From Marchantia polymorpha subsp. ruderalis (Eukaryota > Streptophyta > Marchantiopsida > Marchantiales > Marchantiaceae): a stretch of DNA of 64,000 nucleotides. Both the position numbers and the translations under genes were made by a program. The stretch covers positions 2,458,001 to 2,522,000 of the forward strand of contig AP031354.1 in the NCBI GenBank assembly GCA_037833965.1, read 5' to 3'. The notes beneath the pieces are model-generated. The model had not been told where the DNA came from. It saw only the letters and a program-made list of their open reading frames with translations, and made no database searches. Below, piece by piece: positions 1 to 9,446 of this stretch. How positions within the stretch are numbered: position 1 is the stretch's first letter; each line of letters starts with the position of its first letter.

Positions 1-2400
1 GGAACTGCGGACTCAAAAAATGGCACTAAACTGAGAAAGCTGATTGTTCCAAACACACGATGGAGATCTGGGAATGAATTTGAAGAGAACAGCGTATGAC
101 AAATAATTCTTTCACGAAATTCCATAATCTGCAACTGTCTTTTGATCTGTCCATGATACTGTTCCAAAAGGACATCGTCAAGAGCCAAGCCTTTCAAGTC
201 CAGGGGTAAGACACGACCACCACCCCAGAGACTTCTGTCGCTATGACAGACTTGTTATTATAATCCTATTTTGATGTAGTGGATACAGCTATGACAGAGT
301 AGCTGTAGCTAGGTGGTCGCCTTGCCTGCTCATGTGTGCTTCATTTCCCACTTTCAGGGCAGTTTCAATTTTTGATATACAGACACAAGTATGTATATAC
401 TTAAACTCACCATATCAAGAGGTTCACTGAGGTCCTAGTCGCCATGATCATAAGGCTGAAATGATGCATATACAGGTATTTCTGAAACGTTTGCATAATT
501 AGTTTTTTTTTTTTTTTGGGTACTCTTCCTTTCATCCTGTTAAATATACGCTCCAGAGGAATGCAAAACAGAAGAGTTGGAAATGAATAGTATCAAAATA
601 GTCAATGATAGAGAACCATGGTCATAAATTCGAGACTTTTTCATTGAAAACAAGAGACTTTCATGTAGTGCATGATATTTTCTATCGTAATTTTCTAGAC
701 GACTTTACTAATATAGATAATTTATTTTATCATGAATATCATACAGTTGGTTTTGTGTGACGTGTTTTCGTTAGCAAAAGAGTTAATCTTTGGATACAAC
801 TTTGGTTTCATCGTTGTAATACTAAATTAGAAAAAACTTTTGGTATTTGATATAGTACCAAGTTTCCCTTCTCTCCTCCGGTACCTCATGGAACCGAGGA
901 GGGTCGTTGGGTTGTCATAGTAGTGGTTGGTCGTTTGGCTAACATTACAAAGTATTCGCGCTAATCGAAATCTTTATCAGTGTGCTTCCGTGTCTGTGGC
1001 TAGAATATTCCCTGCCTGTAAGGGTAACGCCGGGATGAAGAAAGTCCTTTGATAGTGGGAAACAATGCAGCTGAATTCAAGTGAGTAATCATTTGGGTCA
1101 CAACAAGATATAAGCCATGTGAGGGACACGCAGATGGGATGGGTGCGAGCTCCATGACCACACGTGGTGCCTTTTAGCAGACCAGCGGTAGCCTGTGAAT
1201 GCATCACGAATCTACTTTGTGTAAAGGGTTTCATCAGTTCATTGGACTTCAGTAACCTGCAGTTCTCATGGCAACAGGCTCCTAGACCTCTGACGATTAG
1301 TCTGTGGTCGAATGGGAATCCAAGTAACCTGGGTCTGCTAGCGTCCGTGCGCACCGCTTTTACATCGTACTGTAACTCCTGAAAATGAGGAGAATTTCTC
1401 CCGAACAGACATATACAGCCTTATCAACTGCTCGTACATGTGTGTCAAGAATAAGGGGAATCTACGGTGTCTTAGATGTGATAGATAGTATCAGTGGGCC
1501 GCCAATCCATGACAAGCAGTACTGTGCAGGTTCAGCATGCCAGCTAGCTTGCATCTATCTTTTACTTTTACGCTCTCACGATCTGATCTCGCCAGGAAGT
1601 CCCACAGTAGTTGGGGTCACAACTACGAGGAAAACCTCACAAACGAAAACGCAAATAAATGCACGCGTTGGAATGCTCGCGGGTGAGTCCCACAATCTGT
1701 ACACAGAAGGTTCTTTCCAGTGTTCCAAGCCTTTTTCCACTGAGGTCTTGTCACACAAACTTTGTCTCCCTCGCTCTCTCTCTCTTATGTCAGTTCTCCT
1801 TGCCCAAATTACAGGCAATGCATCGCTTTAAGACACGAAATTAATTGCTTGAGTTATGGTGAGAGTCTGACTAGGGTCCAAATCCATTCGACTGAGAAAC
1901 GAAAGGTCTAGGTTCGACACAAAGATGATCATTTCTCTCGTGAATCTTTCCTATAATCTTCACTAGATGATTAATGAAATAGATACATATGGGAAGCTAG
2001 ATTCCATTATCATTCCTTTCCAACTAATAAGGGTACGTTGTTCACTTTCCATGACGTGTTTAATTCACCGTATTGGGACACCCTTTAATTCTAGTGTTAG
2101 GTAAGACCGGCATAGTTCATCACGGCACATGTGTGTTTGGCTTTACTCCGACGCCTAGCCTAGCAATAGATTTACCTATGTGGTGGGAAGTTCAATATTA
2201 ATACTGAACGTGTTCTTGCCTTCATTAACTTCCATCACCGACTGTGCTACAAACATCTCACCGAGTTGTCTGAACCTAGTGGAGCTGGAAATCAATCATG
2301 AGGCGAGAAGGATGAGGTTTTAGGGTCTAGCCCGGTCTTACTAAAATCTGGCAAGTGCCAGGTTTGCCAGAAGCATGGTAAATTTTTCTACTTAATTTTG
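1..2400. other. Intergenic, no supported gene
   Basis: I see no convincing gene here. The stretch has a T15 run at 503-517. Between about 1000 and 1850 base composition is more balanced and several short open frames overlap on both strands, but none shows a recognisable domain or a set of splice borders that joins them. A weak tRNA-like string near 1850-1915 was considered and rejected. Confidence 0.5.
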
Positions 2401-2439
2401 GCATTAACACTAATTTAGTTACTTTTCATTGGAAGTTGA

Positions 2440-2900
2440 CTAAAACAATTTCTTGTTTTTACAAATGCTTAACATGCACAATGACTGCCAAAGAAATGCT
2501 TGTTGCTTTGTGAATGAATCATCTTTATCCCATTTGATAATGGAGAAGTCGTTTTCACCTAAGGTATTATTTGGAAACCCCGTTGCTAGGCTATCTTGAA
2601 ACTGTTGCGAATGCAATAACCGTCGAGTTATACCATCCCATGCCTCCTTGAAGAAAGTCTTATTGTTGTGTTTGTCAATGGTCTCCTTCACAGCTCATGC
2701 CCCTAGACAACAAGTAGGTCACAATATTCATTCTTTGCCTTGTCGATCATGTTAATGCTCGAGTGCTTGCCCAAGTGTGCAAGGTATTGATCCACCACCT
2801 CGTTGATAAACAAGTCAATACGCAATCGTATACTCCAATGCATGTTGTTGTTCAAATTTAAAAACTCATAATACAAATCACATGCCCACGGAGCTTATCT
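2440..2900 (-). pseudogene. Decayed transposon-like coding remnant
   Basis: On the minus strand an open frame at 2440-2691 reads like the C-terminal part of a mobile-element protein, with motifs such as SQQFQDSLATGFP and IIKWDKDDSF. Upstream in the transcript sense (about 2697-2900) protein-like text continues, including VVDQYLAHLGKHS and NMIDKAKNEY, but is separated by stops and probably a frameshift. There is no start codon context and no partner exon. I infer the remains of a transposase-like or other repeat-derived protein, but I cannot name the family with certainty; it could also be a dead host gene. Confidence 0.3.
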
Positions 2901-2949
2901 AGGATATGCATGATAATAAAAAATTTAGTTACAAACAAACAGTCTTACT

Positions 2950-5900
2950 GAAGGATTGTGATGGAATCAATGGCGTTTAGTGCAACATTCGAAATAGAGC
3001 AAATGTCCAAACTATACTCAATGTCTAGATGAGTGCTAGAATCTAGTCCTCATCCTTTCATATATACTTTGTCATACAAATTGCAACACACAATTGCTTC
3101 TTATTTGTTCAATTATTTATACGTATAATAAATTTTGACGTGATATTTGATCAAATATAAACATTTTATATATTTTTCAAGCATGGTAAAAATCTACACA
3201 GATATTGTGTAGATTTTGTATGCAATAAGACGTACATGAATAATAGCATTTTAAAAACGTTTGTTCAAAATTATAGGTAAATTACTATTGTAATTTAATA
3301 ATAAGATTACATGTTCATCTCGCTGATTTTACATTTTAAAAATTATAAATACATGCATTTCTAATAATTCATTTTATAAACCTCGTTACAAGTCGTATTT
3401 TATCAAAAAATACCACCTTTGCAACAATTAAAATTTTTTCTATAATGATTCTAATTGAATCTAAAAGATACTTTACAACGTAGATTTGTAAAAGTTTGCA
3501 ATCACTACGTAAAAATTTATGAAGTGAACGATTGACAATGAATAAATATGATTTTTCAACAAAGAAAGCATTAGACCACATTGCTTGTGATTAGGAAGAA
3601 AATCCTTAGATTGTTGTTTTTGAGCCAATTATAGATTGAAATTGAAGTAAAGCATGATCAAATGATGGTTGTAATTTTCAAAAAAAAAGATTATTACATA
3701 TATCACGAATTTTTTTTTAGAACCCTAATGCCATAATATATTGATGTTGAACCAAATTTCTCTCCAATCCTAGGATTGAAGACAGTTCATGTCACGCATC
3801 TTTGATTGAGGTTTGAAGTAATAATACATTTCACGTCTCGTGGATTTGGAAGTTGGAAGTCTAATATACTCATTGTTAGAATGAGTAACCTAAAACTCAT
3901 TTATTCTCAAAGTACTAGCATTCTGTGCTTTGAATATATTCATAGTGAATGATCATGACATCTGTTCATGGACTCTTCTAATTTTTTGTGGATATTGATG
4001 GCTTTAGGTGTAAGTTGAACATAAAATGAGGGCAGAGCCTAACTCAGCCATAACGGAGAAACAATACTACATGACGTTCTCATGCAATAGACTCAATTTC
4101 TTCTGGTTTCAAGACTGTCACACAATCTTTTCAACATATGTGTCACAAATGCCACTTTTCAGAAAATTTGGGTGCCAAAAATAGCAAAAAGGTGGCAAAA
4201 GTGACAAATGTCACTTCTATTGAGGTCTGCATTACAAGCTTAAATAAAAAAACAATTATTTCAAGAGTTCTAACAAATCATACTTTTGGGAGCTGTCCCG
4301 GTTTCCTTCTCACCTATAATGCAGATAACTCTTACTGTTCATTTACTTATACACTTCTGCATCTACTAAGTATAATTCATTATATAATCTATGAAGTTTA
4401 TTACACATGATTTCTATCATAATGTACAACTCTTATCCATAATAAATCTTTAAAGTTAGATTCTAATACACAGTCGTTAATTTAGTACAACAATCATTCT
4501 TAGAAAAATATTTGCGTTGGGTTACAAGAAGAGCTCAAGTTAGGGCCATAACTCTCTAATTTTCATCCGGTGGTCAAAATTTAGTTATTCATCTAGAACA
4601 TGACATGAACAATTTCATGAACTGATACTTTACATCAAACCGTCAAAAATCAATGCAATATTATTATGAGCTCATAATTATAATATATATAAATATATAT
4701 ACATATATATGATAGTATTTTCTATATATCCATAAAAGATATAAGATTTAAGTTGATAAGCTACAGATTTATCAATCAAAAAAAGAATGCTAGTTAGCAT
4801 GAACAAACATCACTTTCACGAATAAACTAAACATATTGTTCTAGTTTAATTAAGAAATTTATCAACTCTAGTTTGTATGAAAAAAGTTAGTTGACTTTAA
4901 AGCATATGATGTATAACAGATTTGGCATAATTGTTAACTCTGTTAAACTTTGGCATAATTGTTAACTCTGTTAAACTATGGTGTATGGCTTTGTCTCTAA
5001 ATAATCTTGAAGCATAATTGTAACAAGTCTTAATTATCATATGGTTGTGCTTAACAACAAATTTTACATTTCTCACCAACTAAAAATTTTTAGTTTACTT
5101 TTATGTTAATAACTATTAAAATTTCTTCATAATCTAGAAGTTATATATATCAAAATAATAAATAAAACATGATTATACTATTCATATATAGATTCAGATG
5201 AATGATATTTCGTTACATTTTGTTAATTTTGATTTAAAAATCAAAATTGAAATTATAAATTTTATCTTTATTTCTTACTATAATAATTTTATAATTTAAT
5301 ACTTTCTTATATATTTTATAATTTCTTCACCTGAATTTTCTTTATAATTGTTAGCTAAAGAGTATTTTTTAACTAAGAAAATATTTATGTACTCGTGTAT
5401 TCAATACAAATATTTAAATTTTTAGCTTTAAAAATATCATTGTATTTTTATTTCTAAAAAAATTACTTTGATAGCATTGCAATAGTAGGATAGAATACTC
5501 AAATTTATTTATTTATTAAAATGAAAGAAAAGTACTAAAAATTAATAATGGAAATAAAATTTTATGAAAATGTATTTATATGAAACAAAAAGAAACTGAA
5601 ATTACAAAAAATGTTGAAGAAAGAAAACCACAAGCAAAATATGTTAAAAATAATAATTTTAAAACAAATCTAATAAAAAATTTCATGAAATTTTGATATT
5701 TATTATTAACAAAATCACATGAAATGATAAATATTATTTTTTATCTAAAATATTATTTTTTACCTTAAAGCAATTACTCTATGTTGATGATATTTTTATA
5801 TAGTATAGCTAAAAGTATAATATAAGTTTTGCATTAATTTTTGAAACTTTTTCATATTGATATTAAGATATTTTTGTTGACTCTTACTTCAATGAATGTG

Positions 5901-6432
5901 AAAGATCAAAAAAATTATAATATCATGAAAAAAATTTAACAAAAATTAAAATCAAGTATAAATATGATATCTAGGATTAATCACGGCTTGGCTAATAGCT
6001 AGCCTGTTAATACTTTTACTAGTCGGGTATACATAAAATTAACTGTCGACTTACCAACTCATTGAGTTTTTTTATTAATCTCAATGGACCGCAGCTTCAT
6101 GGTAATGCATATGGAATTGTCGCACAAATCGGAACGTTTTGTAATAACAATAGCAACTCTATTTGAAAACGGAATTTCAGACTACATCAAAGATCTTATG
6201 TTTAACACTAGGATTTAGTAGAAACTCATTTGAAGATGAAACATAAACTCTAAAGATGAAATACTTTAATTGATTTTCATTTTCTTTATATAGATACTTC
6301 AAACACACACGAAGATAACATATTCTTTCCACCATTCAATCTACTTTTGATGAATTGCTGACATGGCGGAGATATCCAATGAGCACTCGGATTGCATGCA
6401 TGTCGCTCTTAACTAACACATCAACTATCACA
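2950..6432. other. AT-rich intergenic tract
   Basis: Very AT-rich DNA, extreme between about 5100 and 5960, with homopolymer runs and TA-rich microsatellite patches (for example 4679-4712). The few open frames have AT-driven composition and no domains. It contains the 28-bp tandem duplication listed separately. Near 4193-4216 there is a small palindrome (AGTGACA/TGTCACT). No gene is supported. Confidence 0.6.
4921..4976. repeat. Perfect 2 x 28-bp tandem duplication
   Basis: A 28-bp unit beginning TTTGGCATAATTG is present twice head to tail without a mismatch, at 4921-4948 and 4949-4976. The perfect identity points to a recent local duplication, such as replication slippage. Confidence 0.9.
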
Positions 6433-6440
6433 CTCAATCT
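6433..6440. repeat. Left 8-bp target-site duplication of hAT element
   Basis: CTCAATCT lies directly outside the left terminal repeat and is repeated exactly at 9439-9446 outside the right terminus. Eight-base target duplications are the hallmark of hAT insertion. Confidence 0.92.
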
Positions 6441-6453
6441 TAGAGATGTCAAC
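6441..6453 (+). repeat. Left terminal inverted repeat of hAT element
   Basis: TAGAGATGTCAAC, an exact 13-bp inverted match to 9426-9438. The next base differs between the two ends, so the perfect repeat stops at 13 bp. Confidence 0.92.
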
Positions 6454-6590
6454 GGTTCGACCCGAACCGGGTCAAAACCGGTTCAACCGGTTCGAACCGG
6501 TTAAATCAAACCGGTTCGGCTCGAACCGGTTCCAATCAGTTCGGCCCAGCGACGGACCCGGTTAGAACCGGTTCGAGGAGCGTGATCGAA
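6454..6590. repeat. Left subterminal ACCGGTT repeat array
   Basis: About eight full or near copies of ACCGGTT/AACCGGTTC occur in about 130 bp, several as overlapping palindromes. The right end carries a matching array (9298-9425). In characterised hAT elements such clustered subterminal motifs are transposase-binding sites; that role is inferred here. Confidence 0.8.
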
Positions 6591-6714
6591 ATAGCAGAAC
6601 CGTTAATGCACTGATGCACGCTTGTTACCGTCCGTAGGAAGGTGCATACGCTCTTAAACGACGTTGTATTAAACCGCCGTCCTGCCGATTATCGGTCCAT
6701 TCGCTCACGAATAA

Positions 6715-8817
6715 TCAGTCATGACGTCGAGATTTCGCGTTGAACGCCAGTAGTGATTGCAGCTCGCATATTGCCTGCACAACGTCATCGCCAAGGCGAG
6801 CACGACGTTTGTTGATAGTCGTTCCTGCACGCGAGAACGCGCATTCACTCGGCACTGACGTTGCGGTCAGAGCCAGATAGTCGCGCGCCATAAGCTGAAT
6901 GCGCGGGTACATCGCCTGATTGACCGCAAACCATGAGCAAACATCACGACTGCTTTGCTTCATGTTCATCGGCGCGTGAGCCATCCATCGGTTCAGTTCT
7001 CCAGCAAAAGGCTCGTCAGCGATTTGATCGTGCTCCTCGAGCAGGTTGAGGAACGAATCCGATGACGGCCTCGCTAACGACGATTGCAACACCTGACGTT
7101 TCGCCTCGTAGTCCTGCTGGTACTCAGCCTCGTAGTCGTTGGTGATCAGCGTCATGACTTCCTTGACGTTGACCCCAACGTTAACGAGGACGCCTTTAAC
7201 ACGCGAATCCAACGCAGCGGCAATCATGACCTCACTGCGCTTGACCAACGCCTCATAATCCTTCAGCTTTTCTTCAACTGCCGTTGCAAATAGCATAGCG
7301 TGGCGCGAACGGAAGCCCTCGTTGGCAACGATTGCTCGGTGGATGTGCTGTAGAAGAATGTGCATCACTGTTATCACCATTCCCAGCGTTGGATACTCAG
7401 ACGCGGACATGAGCGCGGTCGCGTCCTTGAAGGGCTTCAGGAAGTCGTAGAAGTCATGCATGGCATGCCAAGTCACTTCCTCGATGCGTTTCGCAAGGTC
7501 GTCACATGGCTTGATCGAAAACGACGTGAAGCCGTCGTGGCGCTCTCGGATGCGATGCAACAGTTCCTCGAGCGGCTTTTTCAGCATTAAAACCGAATTC
7601 AGCATGGCCCAGGTGCTATTCCAACGCGTTTCGCAATCTAGCTCCGGCGTTCTCTGAGCGATCTTCAGGCTAGAGCAAATCGAGGCAAGCGATTCGAGTA
7701 GCTTGGGCGAGTCGACGATCTTCTTCATGAGCTCTCGGAAACGCCCAATCGCATTGTCCATCATGGGACAGCTCTTCAACCCATGCTGGACAGCCAGCTG
7801 CAGGACGTGCGCGATGCATCGCAGCTGAAAGACCGTGCGTGCATACCCGACGACGGCAATATCGTTATCTTCAGCAGCGCTCGATGCGACCTGTTCCGCC
7901 TCATAGTCATGAATGGCGTTTGGTAGTTACATGGTGTTCATCTCAGTTATCATTGTTGGATTGGTCGACGCATTGTCCGCTATGATCGACCACAGGCCAT
8001 AGAGTAGTTTTGGCGACATTTCGGCGACGGCATTAACGAAATGGCTGGCCAGCCTCTCGCCAGAATGCGGATACAGCACACGTTTGAATGCAATTATCAC
8101 AGATCGCATACACCACTTGTCGTCGATGTAGTGCAAGGTGACGACCATGTATCCGCGTTTCGCCGCTGAGGTCCACATGTCACTGGTTGTACCGCTGCGA
8201 CGCGTACCACATTCATCTTCAATTGTCACGCGGGCGCGATTTTTCTCATCCGTCCATTGCTGGATGACACGATTGCGCAGCGTGTTTCGCGTTGGCAGCG
8301 AATAGCTTCAGCGCAATGTCGAGCAAAACTCAACGAAGTCGGCGTGTTCAACAACAGTGAATGGCTGAGCGTGATTGACTATCCAATTCGATAGGACTCT
8401 ATCGGCGAGAGTCTTGTCGGCGATGGTGAAATCATTCGAAGACATCGTCTTGCGTTTGCCTGGTTGCCCTTTGAATCCATGATGACGTAACGTTGTTTGC
8501 GTGGGATCCTGCGGCGTGTAGATGGCGCTGTGATGCTTGATCAAATGCTTGCGAAAGTTCGATGTGCTCCTGTTGCGCCACACTTGCTTCTCATTCTTGT
8601 TGTGACAGGGCGTGCATTCGAACATGCCGTTCGGACGCTCCTTGATGTGCTTGTAAACGTCAGCGTGTGCACGGCCACCGCTCGCCGAGGATGCAGACGC
8701 AGCTTTGCTCGCCGCATCCTGCTCATCGTCAGACGGCGGCTCCTTCTCATCATCGGAGTCAAAATCCTCGCTGCCATCGTCACTTGAGACGACAATGGGT
8801 TCTTCCGCAGCGCTCAT
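6715..8817 (-). pseudogene. hAT transposase with two in-frame stop codons
   Basis: The frame runs from an ATG at 8817 to a TGA at 6715-6717, 701 codons in one register with no frameshift. It is interrupted by TGA at 8308-8310 and TAA at 7927-7929. Part 1 (8308-8817) has an acidic Ser/Asp-rich head followed by a BED-type zinc finger (CTPCHNKN, then HLIKHH). Part 2 (7927-8229) carries hAT core motifs such as TSDMWTS and IADNAS. Part 3 (6715-7779, with readable in-frame sequence back to 7926) includes CETRWNST and ends with the hATC signature SVPSECAFSRAG and KRRARLGDDV. All functional regions are still readable, so mutation after insertion has been slight. The protein would bind the terminal repeats and catalyse cut-and-paste transposition. 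Codon use is GC-rich compared with the surroundings. Confidence 0.9.
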
Positions 8818-9297
8818 GATGTCAATGAAGATGTCGAGGCCACCTACCGTGCTGCGCCTTGAAGTGCGTGACGATGTCGATTCCTGGACTGGCGCGGATG
8901 ATTGACGACAGCAAGCGAGAACGACTTGCCACTATGAGGGAGGGCGCCGGCACACCCGCACACGCCGGTGTCGGATCGGCAACAGTAGTCACGCGCGCAT
9001 TTCCCGTCACGACTGGTAATCTTAGCGCCCAAGCCTTCATATATTAATAGTGCAGCAGTACCATTGCAACTCCATTATAACTCATCAGTCTGCAGAAGGT
9101 TGGAGCAATTCCGTCGTCGGCTCAGCCGACGACGGAATTGGCTCAGCCGACTTCTCAACCGTCGCCACCGACGACGGCTCAGCCGACTCGGCTGTCAAGA
9201 CAGCAATTGTCTTCAAACATGTCGACTGTCGTATTTGATTCTAGTCGGTAACTTAGTTTTGGATTCCGTGTCTGATTACTCCATATAGATACGATGC
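8818..9297. other. hAT internal region upstream of the transposase
   Basis: This 480-bp segment lies between the transposase start and the right subterminal array, so it should hold the transposase promoter and 5' leader. It is GC-rich and contains the perfect 35-bp palindrome listed separately, followed by further GCTCAGCCGAC repeats to about 9200. The open frames here are short and overlap on both strands; none is convincing. Confidence 0.55.
9106..9140. repeat. Perfect 17-bp inverted repeat inside hAT element
   Basis: Two 17-bp arms (CAATTCCGTCGTCGGCT and its exact reverse complement) are separated by one base at 9123. Partial copies of GCTCAGCCGAC recur at about 9140-9150 and 9176-9187. 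The palindrome sits between the transposase start and the right terminus, so it may be a regulatory or protein-binding site; this is inference. Confidence 0.9.
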
Positions 9298-9425
9298 TGA
9301 CCCGGTTCTAGAACCGGTTCGACCCGGGTCAAACCGGTTCGACATCGAACCAGTTCGGAAACCGGTTTGAACCGGTTCCAATCTGATCGCTATCAAGGCC
9401 GAACCGGTTCGAACCGGTTCGGATG
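9298..9425. repeat. Right subterminal ACCGGTT repeat array
   Basis: Dense ACCGGTT/GAACCGGTTC motifs, often overlapping and in both orientations, mirror the left-end array. The terminal inverted repeat follows immediately at 9426. Confidence 0.8.
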
Positions 9426-9438
9426 GTTGACATCTCTA
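9426..9438 (-). repeat. Right terminal inverted repeat of hAT element
   Basis: GTTGACATCTCTA, the exact reverse complement of the left terminus, followed directly by the target duplication CTCAATCT. Confidence 0.92.
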
Positions 9439-9446
9439 CTCAATCT
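9439..9446. repeat. Right 8-bp target-site duplication of hAT element
   Basis: CTCAATCT, identical to 6433-6440. Confidence 0.92.

Larger units (their letters stand above)
6441..9438 (-). mobile_element. hAT-superfamily DNA transposon, 2,998 bp, structurally complete
   Basis: Both ends are intact. The element begins TAGAGATGTCAAC (6441-6453) and ends with its exact reverse complement (9426-9438), flanked by the 8-bp duplication CTCAATCT. Both subterminal regions are packed with ACCGGTT and GAACCGGTTC motifs. It encodes one transposase on the minus strand (6715-8817) with an N-terminal BED-type zinc finger and a C-terminal hATC dimerisation region. The GC-rich body stands out sharply from the AT-rich flanks. 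The TAGAG start and 8-bp duplication are known hAT features. Coding capacity is broken only by two in-frame stops, so this copy probably lost activity fairly recently. Whether any copy in the genome is active cannot be told from here. Confidence 0.93.

Noticed and set aside
1850-1915. tRNA-like sequence with GGTTCGACAC resembling a B box
   Set aside because: The arms do not form a cloverleaf and the A box is absent, so it is at most a remnant.
8497-8905. Several overlapping open frames on both strands in the hAT element
   Set aside because: They are shadows of the GC-rich transposase frame and lack their own domains.
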